64,000 nucleotides of DNA from Nemorincola sp044225795. GTDB lineage: Bacteria > Bacteroidota > Bacteroidia > Chitinophagales > Chitinophagaceae. Positions 53,954-62,190 of this stretch are shown piece after piece. Numbering within the stretch: the stretch's first letter is position 1; the number at the start of each line of letters is the position of its first letter. The stretch lies in assembly GCA_044225795.1 (NCBI GenBank), contig JBGAIF010000003.1, forward strand, positions 186,001 through 250,000, in the 5' to 3' direction. Under the pieces are notes generated by a model. It searched no databases. It was not told the DNA's origin and worked only from the letters and a program-made list of their open reading frames with translations. A program made the translations under genes and the position numbers.

Positions 53954-54817
53954 GTGACACAAAAGGATCATAGCACTATCAGTCCATCGGCGAAGTCGTT
54001 GCTGCTGATGAAGGGTCATACCAATATACCTTACGCGAAAGAAACAGCCGCGCTGATGCAGGGACCGGAGGTTTTCGGGCTCAACTTTGATGATAAGAAT
54101 TTCTGGTTCTGGATAAGGGTGATGCACTTCGAAATCCGCTACCGGAGTGTGGAACAATTGCTGAAGGAGACAAATAATACTAACATACTGGAATTGTCGT
54201 CGGGGTATTCACTGCGCGGGCTTGATCTTTGTATGAAGGACGAGAACATCCATTATATTGACACCGACCTGCCTGAGGTGATAGCAGTAAAGCGAGACCT
54301 GATGGAGCGGTTGCAATTGCCCGGAGGTATTAAGGGCAGATTAGATACTTTGCCTTTGAATGTGATGGATGAAGTGCAGTTCCGGGAGGTGACGGGGAGA
54401 TTCAGTGATGGGCCGCTGACCATTGTGAATGAGGGCCTGCTGATGTACCTGAACAGGGAGGAGAAAGAGCGGCTGTGCAAAACCATACATGATATTCTGA
54501 AACAAAGGGGCGGATGCTGGATCACGGCAGATGTATATACCAGGCTTTCTGAGGAAATGCGCGCCGGGATGCCGCAGAGCAGGTCGGAGACCACGTTCTT
54601 TGAGCAGCACAATATCGAAGGGAATAAATTTGAGAGCTACACGGCTGCTGAAGAGTTCTTTCGCCGGCAGGGCCTGGAGTTGGTGAAGGAAGCTGTACCT
54701 GACTACCAGTCGCTAAGTGTGATGCCCCATCTGCTTAAGGTGCTACCGGAAGAAGTCCGAAACAGCAAAGCGCCTCCGCCAAAGATACAGGCAACATGGA
54801 TGCTGAAGGCCGTGTAG
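53954..54817 (+). CDS. Class I SAM-dependent methyltransferase, leucine carboxyl methyltransferase-like
   Basis: The likely start is GTG 53954, since no ATG precedes the conserved helix. The 287-residue product has the SAM loop ILELSSGYSLRGLDL and acceptor DTDLPEV, then a C-terminal Rossmann part with IVNEGLLMYL. It belongs to the Ppm1/Tcmp-type family, including polyketide O-methyltransferases and protein carboxyl methyltransferases. No cluster indicates the substrate. Confidence 0.85.
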   Translation: MTQKDHSTISPSAKSLLLMKGHTNIPYAKETAALMQGPEVFGLNFDDKNFWFWIRVMHFEIRYRSVEQLLKETNNTNILELSSGYSLRGLDLCMKDENIHYIDTDLPEVIAVKRDLMERLQLPGGIKGRLDTLPLNVMDEVQFREVTGRFSDGPLTIVNEGLLMYLNREEKERLCKTIHDILKQRGGCWITADVYTRLSEEMRAGMPQSRSETTFFEQHNIEGNKFESYTAAEEFFRRQGLELVKEAVPDYQSLSVMPHLLKVLPEEVRNSKAPPPKIQATWMLKAV

Positions 54818-54893
54818 CGAGGTAGATGAACAGATGGCTTCGCGCCGGTTCTTCTTTGTTTTTTATCGTGCTAAAAATATGCACCTTTGCTGC

Positions 54894-55925
54894 ATGGAAC
54901 TCGGCATCAGTACATTCGGAGAAATACCTATAGAACATATAGCAGGCGGCGCAGTAAATGCACAACGGCGCATTGATGAGCTGATAAGAGAGGCCAGGCT
55001 GGCCGATGATCTCGGGTTGGATGTTTTCGCACTTGGGGAGCATCACCGGCCTGATTACGTGGTGTCTGCTCCTGAAGTAGTGCTGTCTGCAATAGCGGCT
55101 GTGACGAAAAGAATCAGGTTGTCGAGTGCGGTAACGGTGCTTAGTTCTGCAGACCCTGTGCGAACCTTCCAGAATTTTGCCACACTTGACCTGGTATCGA
55201 AAGGGCGTGCTGAGCTAATGGCGGGGAGGGGATCATTCATTGAGTCATTTCCTTTATTCGGGTATGACCTTGATGATTATGATGAGCTGTTCACAGAGAA
55301 GCTGGAGCTGCTGATGCATATCAATGGCAACGAGGTGGTGACCTGGCAGGGTAAGCACCGGCCATCCATAGGAAGGTCGGGTGTATATCCAAGACCCTAC
55401 CAGGAACGGTTACCGATATGGCTGGCTGTGGGCGGTACGCCGGCCTCGGTGGCGAGGGCGGGAAGGCTGAACCTGCCGCTGACAATAGCAATACTGGGCG
55501 GACAGCCTGCGTATTTCCAACCATTGGTAAACCTGTACCGGGATTCTGCCGCCAAGGCAGGACATGATGTGGCAAAGCTGCAACTGGCCATCAACCAGCA
55601 TATGTACATTGCCGATGACCCGCAACAGGCTGCTGATGAATTCTGGCCGATGTATGGCGAGATGATGAACAGAGTGGGGCGTGAAAGAGGGTGGACACCG
55701 ATCACAAGAGCCCAGTTCGAATTTATGCGCTCCCCGGAAGGTTCGTTATTGGTGGGCGGGCCGGAGGAAGTAGCAGATAAGATCATCCGGGAGCATAAGT
55801 TGTTTGGCAATACACGTTTCCTTGCACAGACAATAGCGGGGAACCTGCCCCATGAAAAACTGATGCATTCAATAGCGTTGTTTGCTACGAAAGTAGCACC
55901 GATAGTGAGGAACGCGATCAGGTAA
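54894..55925 (+). CDS. LLM-class flavin-dependent oxidoreductase
   Basis: I take ATG 54894 (343 residues): a CACCTTTG box ends 4 bases upstream and the family start (LGISTFGE) follows directly, whereas an upstream ATG (54834) would include 20 unconserved residues. The TIM-barrel bacterial luciferase-like protein has GVYPRPYQERLPIWLAVGG and REHKLFGNTRFLAQ. It likely uses FMN or F420-type cofactors to oxidise an unknown substrate. It has a strong terminator after its stop. Confidence 0.9.
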   Translation: MELGISTFGEIPIEHIAGGAVNAQRRIDELIREARLADDLGLDVFALGEHHRPDYVVSAPEVVLSAIAAVTKRIRLSSAVTVLSSADPVRTFQNFATLDLVSKGRAELMAGRGSFIESFPLFGYDLDDYDELFTEKLELLMHINGNEVVTWQGKHRPSIGRSGVYPRPYQERLPIWLAVGGTPASVARAGRLNLPLTIAILGGQPAYFQPLVNLYRDSAAKAGHDVAKLQLAINQHMYIADDPQQAADEFWPMYGEMMNRVGRERGWTPITRAQFEFMRSPEGSLLVGGPEEVADKIIREHKLFGNTRFLAQTIAGNLPHEKLMHSIALFATKVAPIVRNAIR

Positions 55926-55940
55926 AGCACCGGTAAATAA

Positions 55941-55969
55941 ACGGAGCCGCCTCATTGAGGCAGCTCCGT
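55941..55969. terminator. Terminator between convergent genes
   Basis: ACGGAGC/GCTCCGT (outer, 7 bp) and GCCTC/GAGGC (inner, 5 bp) form a GC-rich hairpin with small bulges between the LLM gene and the convergent metalloprotease gene. The following T-tract is short (GTTGTTATAT). Confidence 0.7.
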
Positions 55970-55983
55970 TGTTATATGGGGTT

Positions 55984-56787
55984 CTATTTCTTAGGATAAA
56001 TAGATGCCGCGAATTTTTTGTCTTTGGCATCAATGTCCACACCACCGGGAACGGGTTTGCCTTTTTTCATGATCTGTGCGGGCAATGCATAGCACATGAT
56101 GGAATGCTCATCGGCAGGGTCTATGAAAGAGAGCGCGGAATTATTAATGGGCGTCAGCACCTGTGCAATAACTTCGGCTCTTGACCATCCCTGATCTTTC
56201 ATGAAGAACTGAATTGCCTTTTCGGTATCTATGCCCGCGACAATATCTGACCGCATATGCTCATGCGGGAAGCCCAGTGTGTGGCCTGTTTCGTGACGTA
56301 CCACCCTGAAGAACTCGGAGTCGGGAGTGGTCATGGAAAAGCTGTCGAGATTCATGGTGGGCTGACCTTTGGGTATATGCAGGATATCTGTACCAAGGTA
56401 TGACCAATAGCCATCACCCTCTTTGCGGGCTATACGCACCTGTCCTTCTTTTGTAACCTCGGTGAATTTTACTTTGGAGAAAACGCCCCATGCGTTCATG
56501 TGAGAGATGATCTTTTTGCGGAGCGCGGCGGGTGGGTTGTCGAGAAAACTGACGGTGAGGCTAACACCTGCAGCGCCCCAATATTTGGAGGTCATAACGG
56601 ACAGATGTGCCGGCTTGATAGCGGCCTTTGGAAATGCCTGTCTGAGCTGGTGAAGAGCGGGTGCGTTTGCGGGATTGATCTTAGCCGCTGTGGCTGCCGC
56701 CTTTTCCCAATGCTCCTGCGGTAATTGTTTGATGGTACATGACCTGTACGGAGTGGCAGCAGAGGCTGCTGTTTTCTTTGGTGCCAT
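55984..56787 (-). CDS. Astacin/matrixin-like zinc metalloprotease
   Basis: I use ATG 56787 (267 residues, MAPKKTAAS); the next upstream ATG adds 13 residues. The active site HETGHTLGFPHEH puts zinc ligands at His165, His169 and His175 with catalytic Glu166. No secretion signal is visible, and an Ala/Lys-rich start follows the Met, so it may be cytosolic or exported by an unusual route. It is likely a secreted-type peptidase repurposed or a toxin-like enzyme; targets are unknown. Confidence 0.9.
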   Translation of the reverse strand: MAPKKTAASAATPYRSCTIKQLPQEHWEKAAATAAKINPANAPALHQLRQAFPKAAIKPAHLSVMTSKYWGAAGVSLTVSFLDNPPAALRKKIISHMNAWGVFSKVKFTEVTKEGQVRIARKEGDGYWSYLGTDILHIPKGQPTMNLDSFSMTTPDSEFFRVVRHETGHTLGFPHEHMRSDIVAGIDTEKAIQFFMKDQGWSRAEVIAQVLTPINNSALSFIDPADEHSIMCYALPAQIMKKGKPVPGGVDIDAKDKKFAASIYPKK

Positions 56788-56936
56788 ATTTGTGTGTTTT
56801 TGAGGTTTGTATAAAGTTACTATCAATCCGTTAGATATTATATTTTTTACCTTATTTATTTGTTAAGCAGTAGCCGGATGCCGCAATAGGCATTAATGTT
56901 GGCATGATCCACCCGTACCGTTACGGAAATGCTTCA

Positions 56937-56944
56937 GACATTTG
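56937..56944 (+). promoter_or_regulatory. Near-consensus -7 box for the AHSA1 gene
   Basis: GACATTTG differs from TAnnTTTG only at the first base and lies 40 bases before the ATG at 56985. Confidence 0.35.
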
Positions 56945-56984
56945 CGTTATAGAAAACAGGAACCAAACAACAACTACAAATACA

Positions 56985-57410
56985 ATGGAAACAACAAACA
57001 AAACTGTGATCACCGTGGAGAGCACGGTAAACGCGCCCGCTGAGAAAGTATGGGAAACATGGACCATGCCGGAGCATATCACGAGGTGGAATTCTGCATC
57101 GGACGACTGGCATTCGCCACGCGCGGAAAATGATGTACGTGAAGGGGGCACCTTCAATATACGAATGGAAGCGAAGGACGGAAGTTTCGGCTTTGATTTT
57201 GGCGGTGTGTATGATGTGGTGAAAAAGCAAGAACACATTGCCTATACCATGGGTGACGGCAGGAAGGTGGATGTGAAGTTTTCGGAGAACGGAGGTAAGA
57301 CGACCGTAACTGAAAAATTTGAGGCTGAAGATACCAACCCGCATGAGCTTCAACGTGGGGGATGGCAGGCTATACTGGACAACTTCAAAAAATACACCGA
57401 AACCATCTAA
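56985..57410 (+). CDS. AHSA1/SRPBCC-domain protein
   Basis: I use ATG 56985 (141 residues); the longer frame adds 27 residues lacking similarity. The product has VNAPAEKVWETWTMPEHITRW and REGGTFNIRMEAKDGSFGFDF, then WQAILDNFKKYTE, all AHSA1-typical. It is followed after 10 bases by a VOC gene, a common pairing of stress-related small proteins in Bacteroidota. Specific ligand unknown. Confidence 0.92.
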   Translation: METTNKTVITVESTVNAPAEKVWETWTMPEHITRWNSASDDWHSPRAENDVREGGTFNIRMEAKDGSFGFDFGGVYDVVKKQEHIAYTMGDGRKVDVKFSENGGKTTVTEKFEAEDTNPHELQRGGWQAILDNFKKYTETI

Positions 57411-57420
57411 ACAAACAGCT

Positions 57421-57918
57421 ATGGCCATAAAACACAGAATATCATCCTGCCTGTGGTTTGATACCAATGCAGAGGAAGCCGTAAATTTCTACACTTCCAT
57501 ATTCGCGAACTCACGCATCAACAGGACAGCGTATTACAGCAAGGAAGGAAATGAGGTACATGGTATGCCCGAGGGCATGGTGCTGACCATTGATTTTGAA
57601 CTGGACGGCAGCAGCTTTGTCGCCCTCAATGGCGGACCTATATTCCGGTTCAACGAAGCCATGTCCATTGTTGTGAATTGTGAGACACAGGAAGAAGTGG
57701 ACCACTACTGGTATAAGCTATCTGAAGGGGGAGCGCCAGAAGCACAGCAGTGCGGGTGGCTGAAGGATAAGTTCGGGGTGTCGTGGCAAGTGGTGCCGAC
57801 GGCTCTGCCGGAAATGCTTTGCGATGCAGACAGAGGCAAGGCTGACCGTGTGATGGCGGCAATGCTGAAGATGAAGAAGCTGGTGATCGCAGATCTGAAG
57901 AGAGCGTATGCTGAATAA
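57421..57918 (+). CDS. VOC-family protein (PhnB-like)
   Basis: The 165-residue protein from ATG 57421 has CLWFDTNAEEAVNFYTSIF, DGSSFVALNGGPIF and LKDKFGVSWQVVPTALPEML, the PhnB/3-demethylubiquinone-9 methyltransferase-like group of the vicinal oxygen chelate superfamily. It presumably binds a small ligand or metal; enzymatic activity is not established. It likely shares a transcript with the AHSA1 gene. Confidence 0.92.
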   Translation: MAIKHRISSCLWFDTNAEEAVNFYTSIFANSRINRTAYYSKEGNEVHGMPEGMVLTIDFELDGSSFVALNGGPIFRFNEAMSIVVNCETQEEVDHYWYKLSEGGAPEAQQCGWLKDKFGVSWQVVPTALPEMLCDADRGKADRVMAAMLKMKKLVIADLKRAYAE

Positions 57919-58020
57919 AGGGCTGTGACCACCGAACCGTAAGCGGATGTTGTGTCAGCCGTATCTTTTATGTTGCATACACTTACGACAAATTGCCTGA
58001 AAGGAAAGGGGTGATATTTG

Positions 58021-58028
58021 TACCTTTG
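58021..58028 (+). promoter_or_regulatory. -7 promoter box, leaderless-type, for the FMN reductase gene
   Basis: TACCTTTG ends 5 bases before the ATG at 58034. Confidence 0.65.
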
Positions 58029-58033
58029 ATATC

Positions 58034-58594
58034 ATGCCGCACATCTCTATTATTTCATCGAGCGTAAGAACGGGGCGAAAGAGCCATAGGGTAGCACTTT
58101 ATTTCAGGAATTATCTCCGGGATAACAATCTCGCCACTGCTGAGATCCTTGATCTGAATGAGTATGATTTTCCGTTGTTTCATGAACGGCTGAAATACCA
58201 GGAGGCGCCGGCGCAGAATGTGCTGGAGTTTGCCGGGAAGATAAAGGGATCGGACGCGGTGATCATTGTGACCCCGGAATACAATGGCGGCTACCCGGCA
58301 GCTATAAAGAACATTGTGGACCTGCTGTATGATGAGTGGCACAGGAAGCCGGTTGCCATCTCTACAGTATCTGATGGTGTTTTCGGGGGTACACAGGTCA
58401 TCACTTCATTACAATTCTCGCTATGGAAGATCAGGGTATGGACGGTGCCGGCTATGTTTCCCGTTCCCAAGGCCCAGGAAGCATTTGATGAGAACGGGGT
58501 GGCCGTGAACAAGGAAGTAACCGACAAACGCGCAGCGGCTTATGTGAAAGAAATACTCTGGTGTATAGAAGCGAATAACAGGATGAATCAATAA
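58034..58594 (+). CDS. NADPH-dependent FMN reductase family protein
   Basis: The 186-residue flavodoxin-like protein has ISSSVRTGRKSHRVALYF and the conserved VTPEYNGGYPAAIKNIVDLL, which bind flavin. It would reduce FMN, quinones or azo compounds with NADPH. It is a single-gene unit ending in a strong hairpin. Confidence 0.92.
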   Translation: MPHISIISSSVRTGRKSHRVALYFRNYLRDNNLATAEILDLNEYDFPLFHERLKYQEAPAQNVLEFAGKIKGSDAVIIVTPEYNGGYPAAIKNIVDLLYDEWHRKPVAISTVSDGVFGGTQVITSLQFSLWKIRVWTVPAMFPVPKAQEAFDENGVAVNKEVTDKRAAAYVKEILWCIEANNRMNQ

Positions 58595-58623
58595 AAAAGG
58601 CGACAGGTTTTGTCGCCTTTTTT
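58593..58623. terminator. Bidirectional terminator
   Basis: AAAAAAGGCGACA and TGTCGCCTTTTTT form a 13-bp perfect stem with loop GGTTT between convergent genes ending at 58594 and 58642; A- and T-tracts on both sides allow termination in either direction. Confidence 0.93.
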
Positions 58624-58641
58624 ATCAGACAACACTTTAAG

Positions 58642-59334
58642 TTATTGTCCCCTGACCACATGGAAGTTGAATACTCCGTGTTTGAAAGTACCGTACAGCC
58701 TTACCCATAATGGCAATATCATTTCGGTGCCGCGTGCGGTGGTAATATCACCCATGTCGATAATGTTGTGGTCCTGCCATCCGAATGAGTTGAGGATATC
58801 TTTAACTTCAGCTTTGGCACCCGCGTCATTACCATTCATAAACACATTGTGATCGCCGGGCACCAACGCCGGGTTCACCATAATGTAGGCATTCATTGTG
58901 TTGAGGCTTTTCACTACTTTAAGATCCGGGTATTTGTTTTGTATCTGCTCGGCAAGTGAGCCGGTGTTGCAGACACTCAATGATGGCGGGAAGCCTTTGG
59001 AGAAATCGAGCGGGTTGGCAATGTCCAGCATTGTTTTGCCGGAGAGGTTGTCCTTCCCTGCCAGTTCCAGGGCCGGCATAGTGCCGAAGCCGTTGGTAGC
59101 ATTTATGAGCAGGCTACCATGTGCCGCGGCGTCCGCAAAGGTTCCTAACCTGATAGCAGGGTGCGCGTCCTGCCATTCTTTGAAGCCGGGCCTGCCGTAG
59201 CCATCTTTGTTTTCCCTGCTCAATGTTTCCTGTACGTTCCGGGTGCCGATCATGACATCGTGACCAAGTGAGGCCAGTTTTTCTGAGATGGTCTGTGCTA
59301 CCACTCCTGTGCCGAATACTGCTATCTTTTTCAT
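58642..59334 (-). CDS. NADPH-dependent F420 reductase-like Rossmann protein
   Basis: I use ATG 59334 (230 residues, MKKIAVFGTGVVAQTISEKL); a longer frame upstream crosses the neighbouring gene. The N-terminal Rossmann motif G-x-G-x-x-A with KLASLGHDVMIGTRN suggests NADP binding, as in F420:NADP oxidoreductases and related dehydrogenases. Homologues lacking F420 in Bacteroidota are thought to act on quinones or other small molecules. It follows a small membrane-protein gene by 20 bases in an operon divergent from an HxlR regulator. Confidence 0.88.
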   Translation of the reverse strand: MKKIAVFGTGVVAQTISEKLASLGHDVMIGTRNVQETLSRENKDGYGRPGFKEWQDAHPAIRLGTFADAAAHGSLLINATNGFGTMPALELAGKDNLSGKTMLDIANPLDFSKGFPPSLSVCNTGSLAEQIQNKYPDLKVVKSLNTMNAYIMVNPALVPGDHNVFMNGNDAGAKAEVKDILNSFGWQDHNIIDMGDITTARGTEMILPLWVRLYGTFKHGVFNFHVVRGQ

Positions 59335-59354
59335 TTTCGTTCTATGTTTTGTGT

Positions 59355-59696
59355 TTATAATGATCTTATGCAAACTATCAATGTGATGATGGTAATGATG
59401 ATGGTGCCAACGGATCTGAGGAACGGGAATATCATCATGCAGTAAATGAGCATGAACAGTGTAGTGATGATACCTATCCATGCGCCATACACCACCCGGT
59501 TGCTGACCGCCATATAGGATAAGCACATGAGCGCGCCGGATAGCAGCAGCACATGGCCATCCATGAGCAGGCGAAGCAGCTCGCGGTCATATTTCTTCTT
59601 ATGGGCGAGGAGCACAAAAGTATCATGCAGCAAGCCATTGCCCGTGTACCAGACGGCGGCAACCAACAAACAGTATTTTGATAACAGCGTTCCCAT
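59355..59696 (-). CDS. Small membrane protein (113 aa)
   Basis: The product has four hydrophobic helices (AAVWYTGNGLLHDTFVLL, LLSGALMCLSYMA, GAWIGIITTLFMLIYC and a C-terminal one) and no recognised motif. It is the first gene of a two-gene operon with the Rossmann protein, divergent from the HxlR gene. Its promoter appears to overlap a palindrome described below. Confidence 0.75.
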   Translation of the reverse strand: MGTLLSKYCLLVAAVWYTGNGLLHDTFVLLAHKKKYDRELLRLLMDGHVLLLSGALMCLSYMAVSNRVVYGAWIGIITTLFMLIYCMMIFPFLRSVGTIIITIITLIVCIRSL

Positions 59697-59697
59697 T

Positions 59698-59732
59698 ACT
59701 ATACTTTTGATAGTTGCAAAACTATGTATAGT
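59698..59732. promoter_or_regulatory. Candidate HxlR operator in the divergent intergenic region
   Basis: Nested perfect inverted repeats ACTATAC/GTATAGT (59698-59704, 59726-59732) and ATAGTT/AACTAT (59710-59715, 59720-59725, loop GCAA) lie between divergent genes. On the minus strand the inner repeat overlaps a TAGTTTTG box (59717-59724), an exact TAnnTTTG match for the membrane-protein operon, so binding would block its promoter. A second small palindrome CTGTCA/TGACAG lies at 59751-59766. Confidence 0.6.
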
Positions 59733-59798
59733 TACCTACCTTCGCAATAGCTGTCAGTTTTGACAGTATGCCATTGTTTTTTTATCAAGCTATAAGAA

Positions 59799-60200
59799 AT
59801 GATTATAAAGGGAAAGGAATACGTCTTTAAAATGGACGGAAGGATATATCACTGTGCGATGGATGTGACCATGGATTACATTGGTGGTAAGTGGAAGACT
59901 GTAGTGCTCTGGTACCTACGTGACAAGACCATGCGATTCGGGGAATTGAAAAAGCAGATACCCGAGATAACTGAGAAAATGCTTAGCCTGCAACTAAAGG
60001 ACCTGGAGCAGGACGGATTAGTGAAGCGCGAAGTGTATCCCGAGGTGCCACTGAGGGTAGAATATTCGCTGACAGAGTTCGGGCTGACGCTGGTACCCGT
60101 GCTGGAATCCATAGCCAAGTGGGGCAGGGAACTGGGAGCGAAGCGTGGAAAACTACAGGAGGTGACCCGTGTAAAGAAACCCGTGGGGAAGCAGGTGTGA
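59799..60200 (+). CDS. HxlR-family winged-helix transcriptional regulator
   Basis: The 133-residue protein has the family pattern YHCAMDVTMDYIGGKWKTVV with the conserved N-terminal Cys (residue 19), then LKKQIPEITEKMLSLQLKDLEQDGLV (recognition helix) and VEYSLTEFG. HxlR/YodB/HypR regulators often sense quinones or disulfide stress through that Cys. The gene is divergent from a reductase operon and palindromes lie between them, so repression of that operon with derepression on thiol modification is likely (inference). Confidence 0.93.
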   Translation: MIIKGKEYVFKMDGRIYHCAMDVTMDYIGGKWKTVVLWYLRDKTMRFGELKKQIPEITEKMLSLQLKDLEQDGLVKREVYPEVPLRVEYSLTEFGLTLVPVLESIAKWGRELGAKRGKLQEVTRVKKPVGKQV

Positions 60201-60232
60201 GTAACGACCTAACCCACACTAAAAACTTTCAT

Positions 60233-60240
60233 TATCTTTG
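60233..60240 (+). promoter_or_regulatory. -7 promoter box, leaderless-type, for the CNNM gene
   Basis: TATCTTTG ends 6 bases before the ATG at 60247 and includes the in-frame TTG that a start finder might choose instead. Confidence 0.65.
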
Positions 60241-60246
60241 ACTGGT

Positions 60247-61509
60247 ATGGATACGCACTTGTTGCTGTATATTTTTATTTGCATATTACTTATCGGTTTC
60301 TTTGCCGGAACAGAGATCGCGTTCATCTCGGCCAATAAACTGAACATAGAGCTGCGTAAAAAGCAGGGAAAGTTGTCGGGGCAGATACTGGCCCGGTTCA
60401 TGGAAAACCCTTCGGAGTTCATAGGTACCAGCCTTGTAGGAGTGAATGTGCTGATGGTGATCTATGGCTTGCTGGCCGCCCAGGTAACAGAGCAGCTACT
60501 ATCTCATTATCACATACACCTGTCTGAGTATCCCAAACTGATCATTGATACGTTATTGGCCACGATGGTGGTACTGGTGTTCGCAGAATTTCTGCCCAAG
60601 GCCATCTTTCGTGCCAAGGCCGAAGTAGTACTGAATCTCTTTGCCGTACCGATGATGGTGATGTACTGGATCTTTTTCCCTGTGGCCAAGGTGTTTGTAT
60701 CTATCTCGGAATTCATTCTGAAATATCTCTTCAATGTAAGGATAAAAGAAAACAAGCAGGTATTTAACCGGGTGGACCTTGAACTGCTGGTGAAACAGAG
60801 TGTGCATGGCCACGAGAATGAAACGAGCGAAGTAAATGCCGAGTTGTTTGAAAATGCCTTGTACCTTGTAAATGTGCGCATCAGGAAGTGCATGGTGCCC
60901 CGCAATGAGATAGAAGCTGTGGAAGTGACCGATTCTGTTGAAGACATCCGCGAGAAATTCATAGAGACCAAGCTGTCCAAGATCATTGTATATGAGGACA
61001 GCATTGACAATATAGTAGGTTATATACACCACCTGGACCTGAACCGCAGGCCAAAGGCTATCAAGGAGGTATTGCATACTATTACCCCGGTACCCGAGGC
61101 TATGAGCGCGGTGGACCTGATGAACCGTTTTACAAAGGACCGTAAGAGCATTGCATGGGTGATAGATGAATTTGGAGGAACCGCAGGCATAGTGACGATG
61201 GAAGATGTGCTGGAAGAGATATTCGGAGACATTAAGGACGAATATGATGAGGAGGAGTATGTGGAGAAGCAACTGGCAGAGAACGAGTATATCTTCTCCG
61301 GGAGGCTGGAAGTGGATTACCTGAATGAAAAATACGGTTTTGACCTGCCGACCGATACATCGGAGACCTTGTCCGGGTATATAGTGACTGAACATGAGAC
61401 CATCCCGAAGATAAAAGAACGTATCATACTCGGCAGGTATGAGTTTGACATACTGCTGGTGACAGATACCCGCATCGAGACCGTGAAAATGAAAGTGCTT
61501 AAGAATTAA
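60247..61509 (+). CDS. CNNM/CBS-domain transporter (CorC/HlyC, hemolysin family)
   Basis: The start ATG at 60247 is supported by the -7 box immediately upstream. The 420-residue product has a CNNM transmembrane domain (residues 1-190, LLIGFFAGTEIAFISANKL and GTSLVGVNVLMVIYGLL). Two CBS domains follow (about 205-330, RKCMVPRNEIEAVEV and SIAWVIDEFGGTAGIVTMED), then a CorC_HlyC domain (about 345-420). Such proteins export magnesium or related ions. It is not close to the GldE subgroup by its N-terminus. Confidence 0.93.
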   Translation: MDTHLLLYIFICILLIGFFAGTEIAFISANKLNIELRKKQGKLSGQILARFMENPSEFIGTSLVGVNVLMVIYGLLAAQVTEQLLSHYHIHLSEYPKLIIDTLLATMVVLVFAEFLPKAIFRAKAEVVLNLFAVPMMVMYWIFFPVAKVFVSISEFILKYLFNVRIKENKQVFNRVDLELLVKQSVHGHENETSEVNAELFENALYLVNVRIRKCMVPRNEIEAVEVTDSVEDIREKFIETKLSKIIVYEDSIDNIVGYIHHLDLNRRPKAIKEVLHTITPVPEAMSAVDLMNRFTKDRKSIAWVIDEFGGTAGIVTMEDVLEEIFGDIKDEYDEEEYVEKQLAENEYIFSGRLEVDYLNEKYGFDLPTDTSETLSGYIVTEHETIPKIKERIILGRYEFDILLVTDTRIETVKMKVLKN

Positions 61510-61531
61510 CTGACAACTAAAAAAATATTTT

Positions 61532-62059
61532 ATGCCGGTACAACGCCCGTTCAATCTGAGCAAATGGATAGACGAGAATCGCCATCTTCTGAAACCGCCA
61601 GTTGGCAATCAATCTGTGTATAAGGATGCCGGAGATTTTATTGTGATGATAGTGGGAGGTCCCAACAGCAGGAAGGATTTTCACTATAACGAAGGTGAAG
61701 AACTCTTTTACCAACTGGAAGGAGATGTGGTAGTAAGGATACAGGAAGACGGCAAGATAGTGGATATACCCATCAAGCAGGGGGATATGTTCCTGCTGCC
61801 GGGCCGGACCCCTCACTCACCGCAGCGCGGCCCAAACACAGTGGGCCTGGTGGTAGAGGTGAAGCGTAAGTCGGAGGAGCTGGACGGCTTCATGTGGTTT
61901 TGTGAGAACTGTGGTGAGAAGCTGTATGAAGAATTCCTGAACGTATCGGACATAGTGGCGCAGTTGCCGCCTCTTATGGAGCGATTCTATACCGATGAAC
62001 ATAAACGTACCTGCAAGAAATGCGGCACGGTGATGCAGCCGCCGCAGAAGGTATCATAA
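61532..62059 (+). CDS. 3-hydroxyanthranilate 3,4-dioxygenase
   Basis: The 175-residue cupin has RKDFHYNEGEELFYQLEGDV with the iron-binding His and Glu, LPGRTPHSPQRG (second His), and a C-terminal rubredoxin-like site CENCGEKL plus CKKCG. These are diagnostic of bacterial HAAO, which opens 3-hydroxyanthranilate in the kynurenine route to quinolinate and NAD. Other kynurenine genes are not in the window. A strong terminator follows. Confidence 0.95.
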   Translation: MPVQRPFNLSKWIDENRHLLKPPVGNQSVYKDAGDFIVMIVGGPNSRKDFHYNEGEELFYQLEGDVVVRIQEDGKIVDIPIKQGDMFLLPGRTPHSPQRGPNTVGLVVEVKRKSEELDGFMWFCENCGEKLYEEFLNVSDIVAQLPPLMERFYTDEHKRTCKKCGTVMQPPQKVS

Positions 62060-62068
62060 CCCATACAT

Positions 62069-62103
62069 CAAAAAGAGGTACAGCATCTGTACCTCTTTTT
62101 TTT
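62069..62103 (+). terminator. Terminator after the dioxygenase gene
   Basis: AAAAAGAGGTACAG/CTGTACCTCTTTTT forms a 14-bp stem with a CAT loop and continues into TTTT. Confidence 0.92.
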
Positions 62104-62190
62104 CACACACAACTGAAACATGACTGCACCGCTATGACCACGGGCAGCATATCATATTGTATAAATACCGTGCCACCGTATGCTTATTTA

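Noticed and set aside
59751..59766. CTGTCA/TGACAG palindrome as a terminator
   Set aside because: It has no T-tract and lies in the divergent promoter region; it is more likely a second regulator site or chance.
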